This document shows, piece after piece, positions 55,578-64,000 of a DNA stretch of 64,000 bases. Made by a program: the position numbers and the translations under genes. The notes under the pieces were generated by a model that worked only from the letters and a program-made list of their open reading frames with translations, searched no databases and had not been told where the DNA came from. Position 1 is the first letter of the stretch; every line of letters begins with the position of its first letter. This DNA comes from Vibrio intestinalis (lineage in GTDB: Bacteria; Pseudomonadota; Gammaproteobacteria; Enterobacterales; Vibrionaceae): assembly GCF_025195085.2 (NCBI RefSeq), contig NZ_JANAVY020000001.1:558001-622000 (forward strand), written 5' to 3'.

Positions 55578-57317
55578 TTAACCGACCGTCAGTATCGCTC
55601 TCGCTGCGAGCCCGCTCTCTAACGTTATCTCTATTGCGGCTACCGGCTCGTGGTTGAGCTTCTCTCCACTCCAGTAATCATGCCAATCTACCGGATGATC
55701 CGCGGTTAGCGTAACCTCTCGTGCTGGCTGTTGGTAATTGAACAAACAATGAAGATCGTTAGTGTGGGTCAAACGCAAATAGCCATGATGTAAATTCAAG
55801 CAAGAAAACTTCACCGCCTCTTGGTTGCGCGTTTGACGTATCAAAAGCTTATCAAGGCTTTGCTTGGCAAATGATGTGAGATCGCATAATGGATCGCCCG
55901 ACATCAGCAAGCCTGCACTGGCAAGCAGCACAGTACGATGGAAGTCGTAACTCTTTCTCTCAGTGGCCTGATTCGGCAACGAGACAAACGTGGCGCAATC
56001 TGGGTCGATTTGCCATAAGCTACGATGTTGCCAGCTACGTAAAAACGTTTCTTTGGCGATTTGTTCAAACCTGCGCTCATCCCGCTCAACATCATCACTG
56101 ACGCGCATGATGTCAACTAAGCCTAATGATGGCCACATTGGTGCGTTGCAGCCAAGAAGCAGTGCATCCCCTGCCCCTTCTGAGATTGCTTCCATACCCA
56201 TTCGATACGCTTATACGCCCGTAATACCCGACTGATAACGAATACCTTTGAGAGTGCCCCAGTAATTGGCGTCTAGCTTAAATAACTCAATGCCCCATTC
56301 GTAGCGCATGTGAGAAACCACTTGGGTAATGTGCTCCTGCACATCTGGGTTGGTCATATCGAGCATATACCAAGGTGTACATCGCCAACCTGCGTAGGTC
56401 ACTTCCTCTGCTTTCATTGGCTCGCCGTCTGAATTATGAACGAACCAATCGGGATGCTGGGTAAACAATTCAGATTCCGCTTGTGAAATGAATGGCGCTA
56501 ACCAAATTGCCGGTTTCTTACCTAGCGCCTTAATTTTTTCTATGACCGATTTTACGCCTGAGGTGAACTTATCTGATGGTGTAAGCCAGTCCCCCATGTA
56601 AGCTTGGTAGCCGTCATCGATCAACAAGTAATCTAGCTTAGGAAAACGCTCTGCCATGGCCGCGAGGTTAGTCAGCACCTTGTGCTCTGACACATTGGCA
56701 TAATAAGCATACCAAGAGCACCAGCCTGTTGGTGCGGGTGCAACAACACCGTTTCTGATGGGGTGATGATTAGCAATTCTTTGGCTGTATTGCTGATAGA
56801 GATCGCTTAAGTTCGAAGCTTTCAGGACTACGACAGATTCAAGGTTTAAGGACGACCATTGTTGCGGTAGTGTTTCCTCGCCGTCGATATAGGCAGTGAT
56901 TCGCTTCATTTTGCCTTGTTCTGAAATCGAAAAATAACCGGCAAAACGGTGACAAGAAGTAAAGCCGAACAGGGTGTAACCCATCGAGTCGCCAATCACC
57001 AAGTAGTTATAAAAACGCTTGCGCGCGTTTACAGGGTAAATTCGATAGCTTGAACTGTTGTCTGGGCAGCGGCCAATATCTTGTAAGTTGTCATACTGCC
57101 CTTTGGTTTGGGCAAGCATTTGAAAGCCATCGCCATACAAGGTGGCTTGCTGCTCAATGACGGTATCTAGGTGAAAAAGCGAATATTCGGAATCAATAGG
57201 ATCATTGGATAAACCTGAGTAAGAGAAGTGCAGCTCATCCCCTTGCGAAGCAGCACGAAGGTTCGCATTACTTATATGAATTTCTAGCTGACAATCTAAC
57301 ACTATTGAGTTTGGCAT
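55578..57317 (-). pseudogene. GH36-type alpha-galactosidase interrupted by one in-frame stop codon
   Basis: The reading frame runs from an ATG at 57317 (GGAG six bases upstream) to 55578, with one TAA at 56211-56213 in the same frame. On either side the protein is continuous: SGITGV, stop, AYRMGMEAI, where a Glu codon (GAA) is expected, so a single G-to-T change accounts for it. The first part holds the nucleophile Asp in FKLDANYWG; the second holds the acid/base region with RVSDD. Neither part can work alone. Without the stop it would be about 579 residues, normal for this family. No sugar transporter is adjacent. A sequencing error is possible. Confidence 0.85.
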
Positions 57318-57466
57318 GGTCACTCCAACACATTGATCCATTTAAAAGTATTACAGCATTGGCCTAGTTTGATGTCTATTTTGTCATTGATGCAAAACGT
57401 TAGGTAATTCACGTTTCAAATCGAATAGTCAATAAGTACCAGCTCTCATCAAAGAATAGATAAAAA

Positions 57467-57490
57467 AATACCAGCCCGAAGGCTGGTATT
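57467..57490 (-). terminator. Terminator of the tor operon
   Basis: AATACCAGCC (57467-57476), loop CGAA, GGCTGGTATT (57481-57490), with an A-run at 57462-57468 giving the U-tail on the minus strand. It is downstream of torA. Confidence 0.92.
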
Positions 57491-57519
57491 AGCAATCACA
57501 GTATTTGAAGATTCAAAAA

Positions 57520-59976
57520 CTAGTTGATTTCGATTGGACCACCGAATGACGTTACTGGTGGCACTTTACCGCGGAATTTCTCGAATTCTACGATACAAGT
57601 GTTTGCAGATGTCGCCTGAGCTAGCTCAGATGAACCGATGTCCATTGTCAGCGTGTTTGGATCGCCGTAAGTACAGATCGCGCCTTCTTTCTCATTTAGA
57701 GGGCCGTACCATGCACCTTCTTCGATACGAATTACGCCACGTGGGTAGCTGTCAGTCAGTACAGCACCAGCAAGCAGTTGACCACGGTCGTTGTACACTC
57801 GTACTAGATCGCCGTCTTTAATGCCTTTCGCTTTCGCGTCTGCTGGGTTGATGTACACCGGCTCACGACCTTTCACTGCGTAAGTTGCACGGAACTCTTC
57901 CGATTCACACATTTGCGAGTGAAGACGCTTGTCTGGGTGACATGATTGTAGCCAGAACGGGAATTTGTCTGAACCAGGACCACCGTGTGAACGTTCTGTC
58001 TTCTCGAACCACATCGGGTGCTCTTGACAGTGTTCGTAACCGTAGCGACCAATCTTACGTGAAGTAATTTCGATAAAGCCTGATGGCGTACCTAGTGCGT
58101 TGATCTCTGGGTCTTTACGGAAATCCGCGTGACGAACCCAAGGTTGACCAACACCAAAGTCTAGAACGCTCTCTTCCCAGAATTGTTCAAACTCTGGCAT
58201 ATCGAACTTCGCTTTGTTCGCTGCACGACAATCATCGTATAGAGAACGAACCCATTGCATTTCATCCATACCACGAGTGTACTCGTTGTGACGGCCGAAG
58301 CGACGTGTTAGCTCTGTAAAGATGTCAAAGTCAGTCTTAGATTGGAACAATGGATCCACTAGACGGTGCATTGCGATCAGACCTTTACCTGAGTAAGAAC
58401 CGTAAACGTCAATGTCGTTACGCTCGAACTGAGTACACGCAGGAAGAACGATGTCTGAGAAACGACAAGTCGCTGTCCAAGCAAATTCAATCGTTACTAC
58501 TGTTTGTAGCTGTTTGAATGCCTTCTTCATGCGGTTACGGTCTTGGTGGTGGTGCCACGGGTTGTTACCCGAGATAACCATCATCTTGTAGCCAGGTAGT
58601 TTAACTTTAGAGCCGTTGTAACGAATCTCTTTACCTGGTTCTAGTAGACAGTCAATCCAGCGTGCAACTGGGATTGTCTTACTAAAGCCGTTGAAGTCGT
58701 TGTTGTCCCACTTAGGCTTGTCATCTGGGTTACGAGGGAAACCGCCAGGTGCCGCGAAACCAGTTGAAGGAACACCGATACCTGAGTAGTGGTGACCGTA
58801 AGAGATACCGCCGCCTGGTAGACCAATTTGACCAACCATTGCTGCAACTACCGCTGCTGCCCAGTAAGGCTGCTCACCGTGCTCTTGACGTTGAATACAC
58901 CAACCCATCAGGATCTGTGTACGACCGTTCACTAGCATGCGTGCAAATTCGCGAATCTTATCCGCTTTAACGCCACAGATTTCCGCTGCCCACTCAGGAG
59001 TCTTAACCACTTTATCTTTGGTTTCACCCTGAACGTACTTGATGAAATCATCGAAGCCTAGACAGTAAGTCTTGATAAACTCTTTGTCGTGTAGGTCTTC
59101 ATTGTATAGCACGTGCGCTACAGCAAGCATAAACGCCACGTCTGTCATCGGGTTGATGTACAGGTGATCGTTTTCAAGGAAACGCTGAGTTTTGTTCTTC
59201 ACTGGGTCAACAGAAAGAACATTGATCTCGCCTTTCGCGACTTTCTCTTTTAGCTGCTCTAGGTATGGGAACGATTGGTGCGTCTCACAGTTCCAACCTA
59301 CTTGTAGGTTTTTCACTGGATCGTTTGCCCAAAGAACGATGTTGTCAGAGTTCTCTAGGATCTCAGACCAAGAAGTACCTTGTGCGTATACTTCTGTTGA
59401 ACCAAGAACGTAAGGCAGAATTGTCTGACCAGCACCCGTCGAGTAGTCACCTACTTTCGTGATGTAGTTACCGTGCATGCCTACAGCGCGTTGCATGTGG
59501 CTAGTACAGCTGTGGAACTGACCAGTTTGACGCCAGCCTGTTTGACCTGCGTGCAGTGCCCAAGGACCGTAATCTTTTTGTACGCGCTCTAGCTCGCGGT
59601 AGAACAGATCAAGAGCTTCATCCCAAGTAACACGGATGAAACGGTTGTCACCACGTGTTTCAGCACTGTATTTGTGCTTCTTAAGCCAATCAAGGCGAAC
59701 CATTGGGTAACGAACACGTGAAGGGCTGTAAATAATACCCTTGATGCCGTTGATCATATCTGTCGGGTTAGTATCAGACTCAAGAGGTTTAATCTCTTGC
59801 ACTTTACCCGCATAGATGTGGGCGCGGAATGCGCCCCAGTGAGAACCTGAAACTTTCCAAGTACCCGTTGTTTCTGCTGCGTTTGCAGATGCTGATGCCA
59901 ATAAGCTTGGACCAATTACTGACGCTGCACTTGTGGTTGCTACACCTTTAAGAAAACTTCTTCGTGTAATAGCCAT
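57520..59976 (-). CDS. torA: Trimethylamine N-oxide reductase TorA
   Basis: 818 residues. A twin-arginine signal (TRRSFLKG) directs the folded enzyme to the periplasm. Members of the DMSO reductase family bind molybdenum-bis-MGD; the Ser ligand lies in YSTGAGQ. WAPF-type and [19 protein letters not shown] segments follow. It reduces TMAO to trimethylamine with electrons from TorC. It is 24 bases after torC. The TorD chaperone and TorRS are not in the window. Confidence 0.97.
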   Translation of the reverse strand: MAITRRSFLKGVATTSAASVIGPSLLASASANAAETTGTWKVSGSHWGAFRAHIYAGKVQEIKPLESDTNPTDMINGIKGIIYSPSRVRYPMVRLDWLKKHKYSAETRGDNRFIRVTWDEALDLFYRELERVQKDYGPWALHAGQTGWRQTGQFHSCTSHMQRAVGMHGNYITKVGDYSTGAGQTILPYVLGSTEVYAQGTSWSEILENSDNIVLWANDPVKNLQVGWNCETHQSFPYLEQLKEKVAKGEINVLSVDPVKNKTQRFLENDHLYINPMTDVAFMLAVAHVLYNEDLHDKEFIKTYCLGFDDFIKYVQGETKDKVVKTPEWAAEICGVKADKIREFARMLVNGRTQILMGWCIQRQEHGEQPYWAAAVVAAMVGQIGLPGGGISYGHHYSGIGVPSTGFAAPGGFPRNPDDKPKWDNNDFNGFSKTIPVARWIDCLLEPGKEIRYNGSKVKLPGYKMMVISGNNPWHHHQDRNRMKKAFKQLQTVVTIEFAWTATCRFSDIVLPACTQFERNDIDVYGSYSGKGLIAMHRLVDPLFQSKTDFDIFTELTRRFGRHNEYTRGMDEMQWVRSLYDDCRAANKAKFDMPEFEQFWEESVLDFGVGQPWVRHADFRKDPEINALGTPSGFIEITSRKIGRYGYEHCQEHPMWFEKTERSHGGPGSDKFPFWLQSCHPDKRLHSQMCESEEFRATYAVKGREPVYINPADAKAKGIKDGDLVRVYNDRGQLLAGAVLTDSYPRGVIRIEEGAWYGPLNEKEGAICTYGDPNTLTMDIGSSELAQATSANTCIVEFEKFRGKVPPVTSFGGPIEIN

Positions 59977-60000
59977 TATTATTACTCCGTATGACGCTTA

Positions 60001-61185
60001 TTAGTGGTGACCTTCAACAAAATCTGAAGAGTGCTTTTGTAGGTACTTAAGTACTAGCGCTTCGCTGTCTGTGTCTAGGTTAACGAATGCAAGCATACCG
60101 TTAAACATACCTGGCCATGTGTTCGCATCGAAGTGCGCTTCGTCTGGCTGAGTGTGACATACAGAACAGTTAGTGTTGTACGAATCGCTCGCTTTCTCCC
60201 AGATTGGAGTCACGTCGTTAAGCATCGCTTCTTTCTTCATCCAAACTGTTGCAGTGATTTTTTCCCAAGGCAGACCAGTAAGCTCGTCCACTTTCTTCTC
60301 GCCTTTTACTACTACGTCGTCGCTCAGTGCCGCTTCTTTAAGTAGAGAGCCCACCGCGATGTTCATACCGAAGTCTTCTTGGATTACACGACCAAAGCCT
60401 TTTGCTTTACGCCAGCCGTCAATCTCAACTTTCATCATGTCGCCGTTGTCTTCAAGCATAGTTACAGTAGATGCAGGGTTTAGGAGACCCGCTTCTTGTG
60501 TACCTTTGTCATCGAAGTACATAGGAAGGTGGCGAACACTCACAAGCGCATTACCTACTGAGTAGTCTGTGCTTGACGCTAGTTGCTCTAGCTCACCAAC
60601 GATACCGCCGATGCTGTCCATACCCGCAGGAAGTTTGTGCGCGATACCTTTGTGACAGTCGATACAGCTTTGATCTTTCTCTGCCGCTTGCTTCATTTGA
60701 ATGCGAGCAGTTGGAGACATTAGATCAAAGTCCATTGATTCGTAGTTGTGACAGTTTTTACACTCAAGAGATTTGTTTGCCGAGAAACGATCCCATTCGT
60801 GTTTTGCTAACTCGATACGACGCTCTTCAAAAACGCCTTCTTCATCGTAGTTGCCAAATACTTGTGCGAATACTTCTTTAGAAGCCTGCATCTTACGTGC
60901 AATTTTGTCTGTCCAGTTGTGCGGTACGTGGCAGTCAGGACATGTTGCACGAACACCAGAGTGGTTTTTCCAGTGAACAGTTTCTTGAAGCTCAACGTAT
61001 ACATTGTCACGCATGGTGTGACAGCTAATACAAAATTCTTCTGTGTTAGTCGCTTCTAAAGCCGTATTAAAACCACCCCAGAAAACAACACCAGCAACAA
61101 AGCCGCCCATAGTCAGCACACCAAGGCTGATATGAACCGCAGGACGCGTCATAGTGCGCCACAGTTTAATAATCATATTTTTCAT
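60001..61185 (-). CDS. torC: Pentahaem cytochrome TorC
   Basis: 394 residues. One N-terminal membrane helix (about 16-35), then four NapC/NirT-type haem sites (CISCH, CPDCH, CKNCH, CIDCH) and a fifth in the C-terminal domain (CSVCH). It passes electrons from menaquinol to TorA. It is 50 bases after torE. Confidence 0.97.
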   Translation of the reverse strand: MKNMIIKLWRTMTRPAVHISLGVLTMGGFVAGVVFWGGFNTALEATNTEEFCISCHTMRDNVYVELQETVHWKNHSGVRATCPDCHVPHNWTDKIARKMQASKEVFAQVFGNYDEEGVFEERRIELAKHEWDRFSANKSLECKNCHNYESMDFDLMSPTARIQMKQAAEKDQSCIDCHKGIAHKLPAGMDSIGGIVGELEQLASSTDYSVGNALVSVRHLPMYFDDKGTQEAGLLNPASTVTMLEDNGDMMKVEIDGWRKAKGFGRVIQEDFGMNIAVGSLLKEAALSDDVVVKGEKKVDELTGLPWEKITATVWMKKEAMLNDVTPIWEKASDSYNTNCSVCHTQPDEAHFDANTWPGMFNGMLAFVNLDTDSEALVLKYLQKHSSDFVEGHH

Positions 61186-61235
61186 GACTTGCTCTCTTAA
61201 AATTCTAATTTATAAGTGCGGTCGGAGGTCAAGGC

Positions 61236-61412
61236 TTAACCGTGAACGCCTGGAGGACCAAAGAAGAACACTTGTAGCGCCCAGACGATAAAACCGTAAC
61301 CGCCTACGAATGCCACACTTAGAATTGGAAAAAGAACAACTGTGATGAAGAGGAAAGACTTCCACTCCAGCGAAGATTTCTCGCCTTTTTCAATTTTGTT
61401 AACATCACTCAT
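61236..61412 (-). CDS. torE: TorE, small membrane protein of the TMAO reductase operon
   Basis: 58 residues, read by hand: begins MSDVNKIEKGEKSSLEWKSF, one membrane helix, ends GPPGVHG. It matches the small TorE/NapE-like protein that begins tor operons in Vibrio and Shewanella. Function is unknown; it may help assemble or hold the complex. Confidence 0.92.
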   Translation of the reverse strand: MSDVNKIEKGEKSSLEWKSFLFITVVLFPILSVAFVGGYGFIVWALQVFFFGPPGVHG

Positions 61413-61851
61413 ACATTTGCCTATTGCGTATTTAGTGTTATTGGATAGCTCTTATAATCAAGCTATAAGTTTGACTATTTCTATTGAAAATTTTAGACCA
61501 TACCAATAGTAGGGTTCAATCAATTACTCCCTTATCCCACCTGTTATCCCATACTTTTTTGAGGTCATCCAAATATGTGTTTGAATAAAAAATCATGTAT
61601 AAAAAAGCGTGCATTTGTGACAATTTATGAATAACACTAAAGGGGTAATTCACCCTCTTTTTGCGAGTCAAATCTCGCAGAAAACAGGCCATCACAATCA
61701 GTTAAAAGGCAATAATTTTCATTCAAAAACAACAAACTGTTATAAAAATGTAAACTATCAGCATAGCGTAATTTAGCTCGTTCGCTAATTTGTTTTCCGG
61801 GATAATTCTTAACTTGAGGTACAATACAAAACGGTAAATTGGAGAGATTTT
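61413..61851. other. Intergenic region upstream of torE and fetB
   Basis: 440 bases between divergent operons. It contains a direct repeat TTATCCCA at 61532-61539 and 61544-61551, 12 bases apart. No perfect FNR dyad or TorR box is visible to me. A promoter for torE should lie close to 61413-61500 and one for fetB in the last 100 bases (GGAGAG is its ribosome site). No gene of over 60 codons is credible here. Confidence 0.4.
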
Positions 61852-62643
61852 ATGACCACTGTTGTCGATATTCCTTGGACCGTTTTAACACTGTTTTTTA
61901 CAACACTCGCCATACCTTTAGGGCTAAGCCGTTACTATCAGCTAAAAATCGAAAACGAGCTGTTGATCAGCGTTGCACGCATGACGATTCAGTTGATTTT
62001 AGTCGGTGTGTATCTAGAGTTTTTGTTTGAGCTAAATAGCCTATCAATCAATTTATTGTGGCTTTTAGCGATGATATTGATTGGGGCAATCTCGATTGTG
62101 GGTAAAGCTCAACTGCCTAAAAAACCGGTTCTTGGTTCGGTGGCTCTGGGACTATTTATTGGCCTAACGCCGGTGCTTTTTCTCATCTGCCTAGCGGTTG
62201 TGAAACCTACCCCATTTTATAACGCACAATATCTTATCCCTTTAGCAGGAATGTTACTTGGCAACTCACTAAGCGGGAATATCGTCGCTCTACAAAACCT
62301 ATTCACCAGCTTTGAACAACGTAAAGCAGAGTATGAAGGGGCGATTTCACTCGGTGCTTCACCTCGTTATGCCACCTTACCCTTTGTGCGTGATGCCATT
62401 AGAAAGTCCATCGCACCTTCTATGGCAACCATGAGCACCAGCGGCTTGGTGACTTTACCGGGGATGATGACAGGGCAAATATTAGGTGGAGCAAGTCCTA
62501 TGGTCGCCATTAAATATCAGCTCATGATCATGATCGCTATCTTCGTGATGTCAATCGTCGCAGTTGCAGTCACCTTAAGCCTTACCATCCGCAACAGCAT
62601 TACCCCAAGTGGCCGAATACTCATAACAACGAACAAAAACTAA
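61852..62643 (+). CDS. fetB: FetB/YbbM-family (UPF0014) membrane permease
   Basis: 263 residues with seven or so membrane helices. AGMLLGNSLSGNIVALQNLF, EYEGAISLGASPRYATLPFV and TLPGMMTGQILGGASP are the UPF0014 signatures. In E. coli it pairs with the ATPase FetA to export iron. The usual adjacent fetA is missing from this window: on one side is a 440-base gap and the torE gene, on the other a small ORF and focA. It may use an ATPase elsewhere. Confidence 0.85.
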   Translation: MTTVVDIPWTVLTLFFTTLAIPLGLSRYYQLKIENELLISVARMTIQLILVGVYLEFLFELNSLSINLLWLLAMILIGAISIVGKAQLPKKPVLGSVALGLFIGLTPVLFLICLAVVKPTPFYNAQYLIPLAGMLLGNSLSGNIVALQNLFTSFEQRKAEYEGAISLGASPRYATLPFVRDAIRKSIAPSMATMSTSGLVTLPGMMTGQILGGASPMVAIKYQLMIMIAIFVMSIVAVAVTLSLTIRNSITPSGRILITTNKN

Positions 62644-62676
62644 CCAGTCTTTTTACCTAACCACGGTATTTATAAG

Positions 62677-62705
62677 GTGTTATCCACAGAATCTGTGGAT
62701 AACAC
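62677..62705. repeat. Inverted pair of consensus DnaA boxes (14-bp palindrome)
   Basis: GTGTTATCCACAGA (62677-62690), one A, then its exact inverse (62692-62705). It contains TTATCCACA (62680-62688) and TGTGGATAA (62694-62702), both perfect matches to the strong DnaA box. There is no T-run, and the loop is too small for a good terminator. It is in the intergenic space after fetB. Confidence 0.7.
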
Positions 62706-62855
62706 TGTAACAGTATTGAAGATAACTCTACTGCGAGAATTCATTAGCCGCCCTTTCCCGAATGAAATTGTTCACTTTTACGCCACATAACTGTCATTCA
62801 ATCGTCAAAATCGCTTTTTAAACTCACGAAAATGTCGGATTAAGAGGACGATAAA

Positions 62856-63017
62856 ATGCAACAGGGACAACACGACATCACATCAGACAATATGAGCAGA
62901 AGCCTGTTATTGGCCGAATTAGAACAAGAAGATCAGAATAACTGGTTGGTGACTGAGCCAGCAGAGATCCACACTGACAACTTCATCCCAGAGCTCGGAC
63001 TATTGGACTATCATTGA
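62856..63017 (+). CDS. Small acidic protein, unknown function
   Basis: 53 residues read by hand: begins MQQGQHDITSDNMSRSLLL and ends with ELGLLDYH. A ribosome site (AGAGG) lies 9 bases before the ATG. It is acidic, without a membrane segment or signal. Clean codon structure and ribosome site argue it is real. It sits between fetB and focA and I do not recognise a family. Confidence 0.6.
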   Translation: MQQGQHDITSDNMSRSLLLAELEQEDQNNWLVTEPAEIHTDNFIPELGLLDYH

Positions 63018-63064
63018 CCCCACCAGCAAGGCTTAGGCCAAAGCTCAATACAAACCGCAAATAC

Positions 63065-63088
63065 AAAAAAGGCTCGCATTGGCGAGCC
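63065..63088 (-). terminator. Terminator of focA
   Basis: GGCTCGC (63071-63077), loop ATTG, GCGAGCC (63082-63088). The A-run at 63065-63070 becomes the U-tail on the minus strand, 7 bases past the stop. Confidence 0.92.
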
Positions 63089-63094
63089 TCATTT

Positions 63095-63952
63095 CTATAC
63101 TAGGTGTTGGTCGTCACGTAGGTAAATCAGCCAGTACCACATTCCGACAAACAAACCACCACCAATAATATTGCCAAGAGTCACCGGGATAAGGTTGTTA
63201 ACGAGAAAGCCGAGCAGATTCAAATCCGCGTAATCGGCAATGTTAGCACCGGTCATTTGCCAAAACTCAGCAGGCGCAAATGTCTTGATAGCGATCGCCA
63301 TTGGCACCTGAAACATGTTTGCAATGCAGTGTTCAAAACCCGCAGATACAAACATCGCAACTGGCAAAATCATCACCATGATTTTATCTGTAAGTGTGCG
63401 GCCACTGAACGTCATCCAAACCGCAATACACACTAGCACATTACACATAATGCCTAGTGCTACCGCTTGGAAAAATCCATGATGCAATTTGTGCTGCGAA
63501 ATCGCCATTGCATTCAAACCCACTTGGCCATGGTCAAACATATATTGCTTGGTTACTACCATGCACAGCACAAGCAATAACGCACCGATACCATTGCCGA
63601 TGTAGACAACAAACCAGTTCTTAAACAACGTTTTCCAAGAAATTTTTCCACTTGCCCTCGCGACAAGAGTCAGTACCGAACTGGTAAAAAGCTCTCCACC
63701 TGTTACCACCACTAAGATCAAGCCTAAGCTAAAAGCAATGCCGCCTATCAAGCGTGTCATACCCCAAGCCATCTCCGATGTTCCGGTGGTGACCGTGGTA
63801 TAGAAGATAAATGCGATGCCAATATGAATGCCAGCAGAGATCGCGAGTAGAAATGATTTAACCGGATCTTTGGTTGCTTTACCAAGGCCAATTTCGGCCG
63901 CGCGCTCCGCCATTTGTGGTGGGAGCAATGAATCAAACTGGTTAAGGTTCAT
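63095..63952 (-). CDS. focA: Formate/nitrite transporter FocA
   Basis: 285 residues with six membrane helices. Signatures include GGELFTSSVL, the lumen histidine region GFEHCIANMFQVPMA and the repeat NLIPVTLGNIIGGG. It forms a pentameric formate channel. In enteric bacteria focA precedes pflB; here the neighbour downstream is the small ORF and terminator, so it stands alone. Confidence 0.92.
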   Translation of the reverse strand: MNLNQFDSLLPPQMAERAAEIGLGKATKDPVKSFLLAISAGIHIGIAFIFYTTVTTGTSEMAWGMTRLIGGIAFSLGLILVVVTGGELFTSSVLTLVARASGKISWKTLFKNWFVVYIGNGIGALLLVLCMVVTKQYMFDHGQVGLNAMAISQHKLHHGFFQAVALGIMCNVLVCIAVWMTFSGRTLTDKIMVMILPVAMFVSAGFEHCIANMFQVPMAIAIKTFAPAEFWQMTGANIADYADLNLLGFLVNNLIPVTLGNIIGGGLFVGMWYWLIYLRDDQHLV

Positions 63953-64000
63953 GTTAGTGTAACATTTTGAAACAGGTAAATAGGAGGGCGCGGATAATCA

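Noticed and set aside
1..64000. CRISPR array or insertion sequence
   Set aside because: No regularly spaced repeats and no transposase frame were seen on either strand.

Overview
This window is a stretch of a Vibrio-type gammaproteobacterial chromosome. The evidence is the classic order ybgC-tolQRAB-pal-cpoB-nadA, a cydAB-cydX-ybgE operon, ruvCAB, a torECA trimethylamine N-oxide respiration operon, focA, alaE, several c-di-GMP enzymes and a ToxR-like membrane regulator. I do not name a species. The core has moderate GC. It is interrupted by one genomic island of about 27 kb.

Left flank (1-10.5 kb): the tail of a di-haem cytochrome c peroxidase whose stop overlaps the start of a hybrid histidine kinase; a minus-strand c-di-GMP pair (GGDEF, and Cache-GGDEF-EAL); an overlapping pair made of a ToxR-like membrane regulator and a small periplasmic partner (VtrA/VtrC-like layout); and a zinc-ribbon protein next to an SPFH-GYF protein.

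Island (about 10.6-37.6 kb): it sits at the 3' end of tRNA-Ser(GGA). A P4-type integrase lies beside the tRNA, a degenerate copy of the tRNA end and its terminator lies at the far end, and copies of an AGTAATACC-type element lie at both ends. The left half is a defence block read leftward as one apparent operon: HTH protein, Mrr-like endonuclease, HsdR, HsdM, HsdS, a PtuA-like ABC ATPase, a PtuB-like HNH nuclease and a phospholipase-D-fold protein. Beside it are a large SF1 helicase and an N-terminally truncated WYL regulator. The right half resembles VSP-type Vibrio islands: an AT-rich pilin and PAS-GGDEF pair, two AlpA regulators, RadC, two DUF2787 proteins, a degenerate RNase H-like protein, a WYL regulator coupled to a lipoprotein, and an HUH-like replication protein. 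A 19-bp perfect palindrome sits in a cluster of six GATC sites.

Right flank (37.6-64 kb): alaE, a Cache hybrid kinase, a UPF0149 protein, a TrkA-N potassium channel, nadA, the Tol-Pal operon, the cytochrome bd operon with two FNR-type boxes upstream, ruvCAB, a GH36 alpha-galactosidase broken by a single in-frame TAA, torECA, fetB without fetA, a pair of inverted consensus DnaA boxes, a 53-codon small ORF and focA.

The best candidate for an undescribed system is the eight-gene defence operon. It joins a type I restriction-modification system to a Septu-like ATPase/HNH pair and a PLD nuclease behind one promoter, which is flanked by an inverted repeat that could be an operator for the operon's own HTH protein.
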